Positions 10,735 to 21,131 of a stretch of 64,000 nucleotides of DNA are shown piece by piece. Each line of letters starts with the position of its first letter. Position 1 is the stretch's first letter. The notes beneath the pieces are model-generated. The model did not search any database and was not told where the DNA came from. It was given only the letters and a program-made list of their open reading frames with translations. Origin of the DNA: Gamarada debralockiae (Eukaryota > Ascomycota > Leotiomycetes > Helotiales > Hyphodiscaceae); NCBI GenBank assembly GCA_002803225.1, contig NXFV01000371.1:62001-126000 (forward strand), written 5' to 3'. Position numbers and translations under genes: made by a program.

Positions 10735-11261
10735 GGTGTTTAGTTTGTATGACTCCAAATAACAGACTGCAATCAACAACCGCCAAACACGTAGCTTGTC
10801 CGTACGATGATCATAAAAACACCTGCATTGATGTTTGTGGGGAGAGCGATATTGAATATTCGATAGTAATCGAGACTGCGCCTCAAAGTTTGCAAAGATA
10901 TTTTGGGAATTTGTGAATGAGCCGCAAATGGAATCGGAACGTCCAGAAACTGAGAGAAATGACGGCCTAAGGCGTCAATGGGGGCTAATCCCAAAATAGT
11001 CTAGCGACTCGCTCCTTGCACACACAAATCGAGAGCCGCGATTTTTATTTCTCAGTCACACCGAAATTCAATCATACAAACCAATCTTTCGACTTCAACT
11101 ACAAGAACTCGACGTTTCAGTCTCCGCCCATTTGCGGTTAAATCGATTGAATCTCCTGTTCCTTACACAAAAAACAAACCAAAATGTAGGCCATATCCTG
11201 CAGCATATAGTGGCGCGCGAACTTTTGGATTTATGCTAACATATTCTTCCCAGCTATCATA
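10735..11261. promoter_or_regulatory. divergent promoter of spt2 and rpp2, with a likely leader intron in rpp2
   Basis: In the rpp2 leader, AAAAT|GTAGGC at 11186 and TTCCCAG ending at 11253, with a perfect TGCTAAC branch site at 11234-11240, define a probable 68-base 5'-untranslated intron. Its removal also removes the abortive ATG TAG at 11183-11188. Leader introns are common in fungal ribosomal protein genes. Confidence 0.55.
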
Positions 11262-11714
11262 ATGAAGCATCTCGCGGCATACCTCCTCCTCGCCCTCGGT
11301 GGCAACTCCTCTCCTTCTGAGAAGGATGTAAAGAACGTCCTCGACTCCGTCGGTATCGAAGCTGATGATGAGCGTCTCTCCAAGCTGATCTCTGAGCTCA
11401 AGGGCAAGGATCTCCAAGAAGTGTGTACACTCTACATATAATATAATAGGACACAGGCCGGATACTAATATTTGGTTAGTTGATCTCTGAGGGTTCAAGC
11501 AAGTTGGCTTCCGTTCCATCTGGTGGTGCTGGAGGTGCTGCTCCTGCTGCTGGCGGAGCTACTGGCGCTGCTGGTGCCGCTGCTGAGGAGGCTCCTGCTG
11601 AACCGGAAGAGGGTATGTTCAACCTTGGGAGGAGTTTCTGGGGAGCAATTGCTAATGTCGTTTACAGATAAGGAAGAGTCCGACGAGGATATGGGTTTCG
11701 GTCTTTTCGACTAA
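11262..11714 (+). CDS. rpp2: 60S acidic ribosomal protein P2
   Basis: Exons 11262-11420, 11480-11612 and 11668-11714 give 112 residues, the normal size for P2. The N-terminal dimerisation domain reads [20 protein letters not shown], then [20 protein letters not shown]. An Ala/Gly-rich hinge ([19 protein letters not shown]) follows. The invariant C-terminal tail is [13 protein letters not shown], which contacts translation GTPases and is the last exon. P2 forms the lateral stalk of the large subunit with P0 and P1. All splice sites are canonical (the first donor is GTGTGT). Confidence 0.96.
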
Positions 11715-12402
11715 GTAATCAATTGACGTGGCTGTGGATTCATTGCTCTCTGCATTCCGACAAATGGATATAGAGCTATGGAAGGAGTTGTGCGAGCTTT
11801 GCGTGTTAGGCCATGGTAGTCAAGGAACGGAAACGGGCCTTCTCATGAAAAGGTGCATACCATACCATACCAGCTATGATAGCGCAATACAGACGTACTT
11901 CTTCCAAGCAGTGTTCCTCATGAGACGATCTCCCTCTCCCTTGCATGAAGCTCTTTGGAAAACAGACAAGCTTCCAGACTGATTCCCCTAGAGGCTGGAT
12001 CTGTATCGCAGTCTTCGTATTTATTTTACCCCTCCACGTGACCAACTTGAAACGAAGCCAGAAATGTCAACTTACAGCCTCCAAAAGATACCAATGTAAT
12101 GGTACCAATGTAACCTGTAAATAGCCATGATTGATTGCGAATTGCACAGTTATCCCGTTCTGACTTCACTGATATTTCTTTTCCAGTCCTTCACTTCCAA
12201 GTCTGCTCATCGTCCTCTCTGTCGCGATTGGGGTTTCTCAAAAATTTGCCCTACACCGCTAAATTTCAGCGCTAATGACTAAGCGCGAAACCCATTCGAA
12301 AAACTCCAAGCGACAAGAAATTGAACATCATCACCACGAACGCCAGCACGACCTTCTCCTTTCGACAAGCATCGAAAGGAAATCCAGTCAATTACCGCAA
12401 TC
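11715..12402 (+). promoter_or_regulatory. intergenic region and rps15 promoter
   Basis: This holds the 3' end of rpp2 and the promoter of rps15. It contains CTAAGCGCGAAACCC (AGCGCGAAA at 12282-12290), about 110 bases before the rps15 ATG. The same 9-base motif recurs at 16580-16588. Short frames on both strands show no family resemblance. Confidence 0.4.
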
Positions 12403-13073
12403 ATGGCTGACGAATACGTGAGTATCAAATCTGCCATTCCCACCCCATCTGCCGCTCTCAGACATCTCGAAATTGACACAAGCTAACATCTTCGACAACA
12501 GGACGCCGTCGAGGCGGCCGAGATCAAGAAGAAGAGAGCCTTCCGCAAGTTTTCCTATCGTGGCATCGACCTCGACCAGTACGCCTCTTTCTCCATACAC
12601 ACACACTGAGAATTCAAAGGGGATCATTTATGCTAACCCTATATTCTCTCGCTCAGACTCCTCGACCTCTCCTCCGACCAACTCCGTGATGTTGTCCACG
12701 CCCGTGCCCGCCGTCGGTTCAACCGTGGTCTCAAGCGCAAGCCCATGGGTTTGATCAAGAAGCTGCGCAAGGCCAAGCAGGAGGCTAAGCCCAACGAGAA
12801 GCCCGACCTCGTCAAGACTCACTTGCGAAACATGATCGTTGTCCCCGAGATGATTGGTAGCGTCATTGGTATCTACTCTGGAAAGGAATTCAACCAGGTT
12901 GAGATTAAGCCGGAGATGGTTGGACACTACTTGGGAGAATTCTCGATCTCTTAGTATGTACACTTGTTTGGGTTGCGGGGGGATTGATGCTAACAATTTA
13001 CAGCCGACCTGTCAAGCACGGAAGACCTGGTATTGGTGCTACCCACTCTTCGCGTTTCATTCCTCTCAAGTAA
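12403..13073 (+). CDS. rps15: 40S ribosomal protein S15 (uS19)
   Basis: Four exons, 12403-12417, 12502-12578, 12657-12953 and 13004-13073, total 153 codons (152 residues), the expected size. The first exon encodes MADEY only. Conserved uS19 segments are [60 protein letters not shown] and [20 protein letters not shown]. The end is [18 protein letters not shown]. uS19 sits in the head of the small subunit near the A site. The dense introns near the 5' end are typical for fungal ribosomal protein genes. Confidence 0.97.
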
Positions 13074-13624
13074 TTGTGTGTTGGGTTTCGATGGATGGCA
13101 TGGGTGGTGCAATGGGATATGATACGGCTTTTTGCCCATAGAGGCGACATCAATCAGCTGTGCACATAGCAATGAGATCTTGCGTCTTCCAAACAAAATT
13201 TTGAAGTGATTTTGGTGGAATGTTGTTTCAAACTGTGCTGGCTCCGTGGACGAAATGCTCTGACTTGAAGGCTCCACATCTAAATGGGAACTACTACATC
13301 GGACGAGCCTCTCAACCCCAAGTGGCAATCTATGTCCACGCTGCGCACCGATGCACCTCCTACTCCACGGTCACTTGAACCACTCAGATTACAGTCGTTC
13401 AAAAAATTGAGCAATTGAAATCAGATCTGTGGCCCTATCTTAGCCTATTTCAGGCTTTACTGCACCACGAGTGCTGAAGTCTCACATGGACTCATTGAAC
13501 TTCAGATCATTAAAGAGCGAAGTTGAACCTTACACATGATCTATTGCTCGCTCAAGAGTGACCTCGATATCAAGTGGGGTCTATCTGCCTGCATCCTACA
13601 ATATTTACCATTGAGCACCCTTTA
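13074..13624. other. no gene recognised
   Basis: This follows rps15 and precedes the BTB-type pseudogene. No open frame with coding character was seen. Confidence 0.5.
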
Positions 13625-14657
13625 TCACCAGTCTGTCTCCGTTGCATCCCATGGCATGTCCTTGCTAGCGATTTCCACACAGAAGAAGCTATCTTGATAC
13701 ATTCCTTCACCCACGACCTGCTTATCCAACACCAAGTTGCTCTTCAGAAACGACTCTATTGCCTCTGTAACTGCACATAGATTACCGGCTGAGCTACCCC
13801 TGAGTTTGTCGAGCAGTTGTCGATAGAAGCATGCCCCTGCGATTACACCCCTTGTAATCTCTACCATGTCGAGAAATCCCCGAACTTGTCATCTCTATGG
13901 AAGCCACTAATATTTCATGATCTGCTCTCAATATAACCTGGCAGAATTGACCATGAGCTCTTAAGAGATCGTCGAGTTCATCATCGCCTTGATATATTCT
14001 GCAGCTTCCATCATTTTGGAAATGTTGCATATCACCTACAACGTGAATGAATGCCTCGCGGAATAGGATCGGATTGCGGAGCTTTTTGGCTGCAACCAAG
14101 GCTTCTTCAGAACGATGTATCAAGCCTGAAATCAGACTTTCACTCGCCTACATGGCCCTACGAAGAGAGGATGACATGATCGGGAGGGCCAGTAGAAGTC
14201 GACTAGCCGTGTCATGTCTTACAGTTGAGACAAACCTTTGATTTCGTATGGGAGATTGTATATGACATTGAGGATATTATAAAATGCCTCTTCATCGTCT
14301 TTGACCTCCTTCGTAGCATTTCCCTTCGCCGAGAGGTCCGCCTGCAGAATGTTAATTTCGAATTTAAACTCAATGAAGGACATATGCTGGAAGCAGGTCG
14401 TCGATTAAAGAAGTCATTTACTCACCATAGAGAATGGCCCGAATCCCCATTGACCATCGTCGTCCATGATAGCCACATATCGTATCGAAATTGTATCCTT
14501 GGAGTAGATGTCACAGGCTTTCTGGAGAACCCATGAATTTACGAAAATAGGCTGAGTGGAGCTTCAATATCATTGAATGAACATGGAATTCTGACTTGAA
14601 CATCTTGAGTCTCGTATCAGGATCTAATCTAGACGCTCCGAGGAGGATAGCTGCCAT
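13625..14657 (-). pseudogene. decayed BTB/POZ-type family gene
   Basis: From ATG 14657 the frame gives MAAILLGASRLDPDTRLKMF, then EFHVHSMILKLHSAYFRKFM. This is the BTB-type pattern (D-x-R-L-x-V/M-F, F-x-VH, LxxHSxYF) of a large fungus-specific family. A one-base slip near 14525 moves the reading to KDTISIRYVAIMDDDGQWGF. A likely intron begins GTGAGT near 14430. Further on, DDEEAFYNILNVIYNLPYEI, a stop (TAA near 14218) and DMTRLVDFYW follow. Then comes AKKLRNPILFREAFIHVVGD, the helical C-terminal part of the same family. Stops and frame slips make it non-functional. These proteins are of unknown role. Confidence 0.7.
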
Positions 14658-17169
14658 GGCAAGATCTCCAGTCGATGTCTTTTTGTTGGGGCCTGTGCGA
14701 TTGTGGTTTGATTTTGTGTTAGAAGTATAGAAATCTAGGCAGAAAGGGAAGTGGTGGTTTAAATAGTTTGACTGGTGTTTTGAAATTTCAATGTTCGCTG
14801 TCTAGGTCATCAGTGAGTGAATTTTGAGGTACGGAAGCAATTCTGGAAGCTTTTGCCTCTTTGTGATGTTTATCCAAAACCCTAAGTGAATGGACTCTAT
14901 GAATGCATGTAGCCATCCTTCCCTTTCCCGCTCGCTCGTTCTTCGGCAAGCAAAAAGGAAGTGAGACGCTACGTCTCAAACCCCAACGAACATCAAGATA
15001 TGGTCGCTGCAGTGTTTTGAGAGAGTCCAGAATATAATACGCTTAGATTTGGGAAGGAAAGGAAAGGATTTTCGGATAGTGAGAGGAGCTCGAAGCTTGA
15101 GTGCTTCAAAGGCGAGAGTGTGTGCTGACTAAAGAAATTCAAAAGTAATGTATTCTCACTGCATAGAATAAGTGTGATATTTGATTTTTGAGGTCAAAAT
15201 AAGCCACTCTATCTATATTCTCGCGATATGTATCTAAGGGCTATGTTCAGGAGCAACATCTTCACACCCTTCAATAATTGGCCGAATCTCATCAAAGATA
15301 TGGTCTTCGTCCATCTCCATCAATATCATCAAAGACATCTCCTTTAATATCCAAGTCCGCATACTCGCTGCGGACTGCAGTATTCCTAAACTTTCTCCCC
15401 GCTTGTAGTGTCGTCCTTCTGTTGCTCGTCCTCAAACTTGGAGAAGAAGGGATGATATTCTAACGGGTGTTTGCCTTGACAGAGATCCCCCACTGGGGTA
15501 TGCAAGAAATCTTGACCATCACGGCAAAGGGTCTGTCATTCCCAGAGGAATATCAATGGCTTGGCCCATATTCTCGCAGATGAGTTTGTTTCGATGTTGT
15601 AATCAGAAAATCAAGGTTCCTTTATTCTCCCATAAGAATTGTGGATAAATTTTCCGGAACAAAGTCGTAGGTGAGTTTTCCCTCAGTGTTTCAGCCTTGT
15701 AAGTTAGGCATTACATAATTACTGCTTTGGGAAATTGGTATTTTGCGCTGCCTCAGGCAGAAATGATATGTAGCGTTAGCGCCTGCAGCTTTGTGTGAAA
15801 CTTGACGAGGATGGCAGACTTCAATTCAGACGTCACATCATCTCAAGCGAGTCCAGTGGCCTCAAAACAAAGCAAATGAACTTGAATTTTATTCCAAGAT
15901 GGCGTTAGATTGACATGGGGATCCCTATAAGAGTGCAATTTAAAGCTGTAATGCGAAAATTGATGATGTTGTCTTTGTGCAGAATTGTCTATCACCAAGG
16001 GCCTTTCTCATGGCCAGACTTACAAGTCAAGCAGTTATGGAGACAAACCAAATATAATATGCTCGTTGCCGTAATGGTTTTGATTCATATGTTTAAGTAA
16101 ATGGCCATTGCGTAACCGTGCGAGCCTTGAAAGAACGTGCATCTTGATGCATCCTACTGCTGCATAATGCATATCTTGAAGCGGAAACTGCATTGAGAAA
16201 CCCTTGGGTCAATCTTTGAGCCATGGTGCCGGCTATGTGTCCTTTTATTTCATAGTATGCATATGACTGTAGTGTTTGGAGCAATGTGGAGGTTGGCTTG
16301 GAGGGACAATATGCCAGAAACACATCCATTGTGATATCGCTTTCCATGTCTTGTTAAAAGAGATGTGAATCTCTAATCTGTATATTTATCAGCTGATTTC
16401 CAATTAAGTATCATTAATGAATGCTCTTTCGCTATCCAGCTGCTGCTGCTGGTCCTTCAGATGTTTCCACGTGAAGATATACCGATATAGGTTGCCCTTG
16501 CCTTCCTCGCTTCCTTCGCCGACGCTGCTTTGGGCATATGAAATTGTTTAAAGGTTCCGCTTGTGCGCCGAGCTAATTTAGCGCGAAATCAAAAAGTTGA
16601 TGAGGGCGCAAACTTCTCCGATTTTTCTTCCACTCCTCTCCACAAACAACAAAATATTCAAAATTTGTTGTTTTAGTCCACCACAATGGACAACTTTCAC
16701 TCCTCAATGGAGTTAATGAAGGCACCAACGACATATGTCAAACCAGCACTAGAGTATTGATTCAATGACGAAGTGAATAATTATAGAGCCTCGGTCGTGC
16801 TCTAGCCCCAAATCTGCCAAAGCTCACTTTGGACTCTGCTTCGCTACGCTGAAAGAATAGACGTCTGGACGCTGCTACTAAATCAGTGACCCGATACTAA
16901 GCCCAAAAATTAATGACTGGCGCAAGGCTCGAGTGCAAAGATCTGTAAATAAAACACCTGAATCATATTTGATGCTATGGAACAAAACGTAGTATCAGCA
17001 CCCTCCTTCATTCACTGTAGATCTGGAAGGTAAGCTCGATGACCAACAATCGCAAAAGGGATGCTTCATAGTTTTATATCCATACATATTATATTTCTTC
17101 TATACAAGAACTCGCCATCGCTTCCCAGCACTGTGTGAGACTTGACCTACGCTAGAACGAGGATCAGTC
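14658..17169. other. gene-poor stretch, no intact gene recognised
   Basis: About 2.5 kb with only short frames. One local feature stands out at 16.56-16.75 kb: a motif AGCGCGAAA, a pyrimidine-rich leader and CACAATGG followed by a 24-codon frame. It may be an orphan promoter and first exon (see findings). The rest shows nothing I can name. Confidence 0.45.
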
Positions 17170-17480
17170 TTATTCAAAGGCAGCCCATTTCGCATCAAGT
17201 TTCGACTTCTTAGATTTCTTCTTGAAAAGCTCCTCAAGCTCCTCCAGACCGTCCACTCGTTGCACTTCGGATGTCTCGATGGGTTCAGGGGCATCAGGTT
17301 CCTCTTTACTCTCTTCGATCGCTTCTAAGGGCACGCAAGACCTATCCGACAGAGATCTGACGTCTTCCTGAGAATCATCAGACTCATCATCGGACTCTTC
17401 GTCAGAGTCGCTGGGATTGTAATTTGCAGATTTGAGCCGGCGGGCTGTGCTCGAAGGTGTAGCCTTACGTGATAGATTCT
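17170..17480 (-). pseudogene. 3' coding fragment of an acidic/basic nuclear-type protein, 5' part missing
   Basis: Reading from about 17480 to the TAA at 17172-17170 gives an uninterrupted 100-codon stretch. It contains TPSSTARRLKSANYNPSDSD, a D/E/S-rich run, and EELEELFKKKSKKSKLDAKW before the end AAFE. The charge pattern (acidic then a lysine block) looks like the C-terminus of a real nuclear protein. A splice acceptor (TTAACTTAG) precedes it, but the upstream sequence is the AT-rich repeat region, so the 5' exons seem to have been lost. I do not recognise the family. Confidence 0.45.
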
Positions 17481-18993
17481 AAGTTAAGATTGTGACTGGA
17501 TATTTGACGGCCGTCAGCTATATATTGCTGATATAGGAAAAATTCATGTATATGCGCTAGATACTGAAGCTTCGTGAACCGCAGCCTCCACCTTTCCAAG
17601 GTTGAGCCCTGAAGCCACTGTTGATTTAGCGGCTACCGATATCTTCTTCATAAACTGGTCGATATATTGCGGGCTCTCTGCATCTCCTCTTTTTGAGAGT
17701 CCATTTCAACACAGATCTCAGCTGACAAGCCCAGGGAGGGCTAGCTACTATTGCTTGTTCCTGATTTAAACGACAACTGTAACAGCTAAGGTAGCTGGAG
17801 GGCAACAGGAGGGATCACAGTATATCAGAGAAGTAGTAATAGGGGAAGAGAGACAATAGTAGTAATATTCATAGTGGTTGAAAATGGTTCCGTAGTACTT
17901 AGGCACTTATAAATGATAAACTCAAGCTTGCCTTCCTTCAAGTAGGGTCGACAGCTCTTACTTACTCCATTCCAAATTACTAGCTCCCTGTAGTAGCTAT
18001 ACTAGCTGCTGGCTTCGTACGAGCTAGTATCAGCATTTCCGATCCCCTCGGGGGTTCCCTAGTCCCTCCGGGGCTTCCTAGGGCCCTTGTACTCCTATTT
18101 CAATAATGTTTTAAAAAAGTAAATAAAAGTTTATATTTTTATAAGGAAATTGTAGAAGATTTAAATCTTTAATTTAAAAAGAATACAACTAGTATATATT
18201 AAGTTATATCTATTTGTAGCTATGTAATCGATCTCGATCTTGCCTTTCTAATATTCTTTACTTCTTATCTTAAACTCCTAACTGTGACAGCTCGACGAAA
18301 TAGAGTCTCACGCATTGAAGACTCTTCGAAGAAGTGCTGTATTGTACGATAATACTAAGCTAAGGAGAGAAGGAAAAGGGTCTACGAGTACACGACCTAA
18401 GATATCTGAAAGGTGCGCTAGCGCGCCACGCGTCGCTACGGGTTAAGTTAAGTGATATTCGCCAGAACTGTCACACTAACTTTCTATAGATATAAATCGC
18501 CCTATTAAACTATGTGAAACTTATTATTTATACTATTCTCTAATCTAGCCTAAAAAGACTTTATTATGTTTAACTAAACCTTGGGCTGAGATGGGCTTTG
18601 TATTACTAATTTGTATTTTAATTTAGAACCGATCTCCTATTACTAGAGCCTAGAGTTGGCTAGGAAGTTAAATAGACATCCTAAACGCAGCTATTTGGCT
18701 CTATAAATTTCAAATTAAAGTAGCAGGGATACTTATATACAAATTCTAGTCTTTGGGACATGATTTAAGCTCTTTTTCGTTAAGATATATAGGGTTTAAT
18801 AGAGATAGTTAAAAAGTCGGTGGAGGGGTTTTCCCGTGCATTTACTGCTAATTGCCCAAGACACGTTGAAGCGGACCTTCAAAATCGTCTCGTACCATTC
18901 ATTTCGCCCAAAGTCCCAACGGAGATGACGTTCACTAAACCCGCCAATCGCGAAGGACGTTGACTTACTCTGCATCCATATGATCTTTAGGCA
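17481..18993. repeat. AT-rich degraded repeat, possibly a solo LTR remnant
   Basis: The stretch is strongly AT-rich (especially 18.1-18.8 kb) and full of TA steps, typical of repeats mutated by RIP. Ends resembling an LTR are TGTAACAG at 17778 and CTGTCACA at 18468-18475, but the flanking five bases (ACAAC and CTAAC) do not match exactly. It immediately precedes the Zn2Cys6 gene start and may include its promoter. Confidence 0.4.
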
Positions 18994-20806
18994 ATGGAGT
19001 CGGCCTCTCAGAGGGTACTTAGCAAACGTGGTTGCTGGACATGTCGGTTAAGGCACAAAAAGTGTGACGAACAAAAGCCTGTCATAGGTCATAATGGGGG
19101 AGACTAAAACTTTCCCAGTCCAGACTGTTCCTCCAGTAGTTGTTTTGAAATCATGTCTCGGGAGCGGATGCTCCAAAATCCTCTCCATTGAGGTATTTGC
19201 TAACTCACCTGTTATGTAGTGCGGGAAATGTGAGTCGCTGAATATCACTTGTTATTTCAGTGAGCAGAAGCCCCAGTGGATGACTGGAGACGCAAGAAAA
19301 CAGGATATAGCCAGAGATATAAAGGTTGCGGTCAAAGCTGACACAAGTCTTCGGATGTCGTCTCGCAACGCTCGAAGCAATCAGTCTGGACGTCCTCGAC
19401 AGTGACAACGGATGAAAATATGCCTTTCCAATCACAATGGGAGCTCGCCCTATCACGCCCCAGGGTCCTCACATACTATCCATATCTCCAATAACGAGTA
19501 ATCGGATATGTCGTCATGTTCATCAACAACTATTCCGGGTGGCCTTGAGATAGGGTCACAGAGCCATAGTTCCCTTTCTACCACGAATACAACACTGTCA
19601 GGACCGAATCTTTTCGACGATTATTAGGCGTCACTGCTCATGGGATACTTAGACCATATCTTACCAATGCAATTTCCGTACTACTGCCCAGATCTCGTAG
19701 CTGGCGGACGTACGTGGCTCTTCTCCGCCCTGCTGCATACAAACGTTCTGTATCATCCTGCACTATCGCTTTCCGCTTATTATCAGGCGGTTGTATTTGG
19801 CAACCGTAATGGTCATACCGCTTGCGTCAATGAAGCGTGGATACAATTACAAAACCATCGCTCCTCCGCTGTCCCGGAGCTACAGACTGTCTTGGACCTT
19901 CACAAAAATATCCCTCCGCGATCAAGACTAGTACCTTCAATTAGGGCACTCGGTACCATTGTCCAACTGATAACTTTTGAGGTCTGTATCATTCTTTTAC
20001 TCTCTTCTTGATGATATAAACACTAATTGCATAAAGGTCTTCAGCAATACCACAACCGGCTGGCAGCTCCACCTCAGTGCTGCTACATCATTGTTCACAC
20101 AAATCCAAGCTCTGTATTCCAATTCATTAGAGTGCTTGATCATAACGCTACGCTCAGAACTCATGCCTCATGTATTTCATAACCCAGAATAGACGGTCCC
20201 TTGCCGTTCGGATGAGTCTGCCTTCCGATTCTTTACTAGCATCCTCATGTGGGTAGATACAATGTCTTACCTGTCGACAGGAGCTGTACCACTTCTACAG
20301 AGTTACCATCAGCCTCTCTTGGCTGGTGCGGAACCACAGCTCAGGCTCGACGATATTGTCGGTTGCCAGAACTGGGTCGTAGTACTAATTGGGGAAATCG
20401 CAACGCTAGATCATTGGAAGAAAGATATGAACAGTAACGGCCAGCTGAGCATGGTTCAGCTGGTGAAACAAACTTCTCCGATCGCAGATACTCTCAACAA
20501 AGGCTTGGCAGAGCTTCCTCATACGGCTCCTTTGCCTCGACAAAAAGAATTGAAACTTCGTGATCATCAAACTACAGGCATCACGTCAACATTACACGCC
20601 ACTCGTCTCTTTGCTACTGCAGCGCTAATATACTTGCACATCGTTGTCTCTGGGCCTCAGCTAGAACTGCCTGAGATCAGGGAGAATGTATGCCAATGCA
20701 TGGGTCTGCTGACAATAGTGCCCCACCCAGCGCAGAGCAGAATGCGTGCGCTGGTGTGGCCATTTTTCGTCACGGGATGTATGGCACTTCCAGAGCAGCA
20801 GGACTT

Positions 20807-20960
20807 TGTCAGTTGGAGCTGTATGTGGGCGAAATATAGTGGCATTTATAGGACCTAGCTGATATCTAAGGAGCTGAAATACAAGGAGGGGAAGAGCTCT
20901 CTTATATCACCAAAGAGGGGAAAGTACAGGCTATACCAGATTAGGCAATTCCAACTAACA
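20807..20960 (-). repeat. 3' LTR of the copia element
   Basis: On the plus strand it begins TGTCAGTTGG and ends CCAACTAACA, near-perfect inverted ends. It aligns along its length with 24300-24454, with scattered substitutions and small indels, so the insertion is not recent. Confidence 0.9.
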
Positions 20961-21131
20961 CGCCCCCCTATATTCGAGGAAAGGAGAAGCTGTAAAGAGA
21001 GATATATATTGCCAAGGGAGAGAATGTATTTCGCCTTGTGATTGGTCAATATTAGACCTGTTTGAGAGTAGAAATAGAGTTGCTTTCAAGAGATAGGAAA
21101 AGAGATAAAAGACGCTAGCTAATCAATGACA

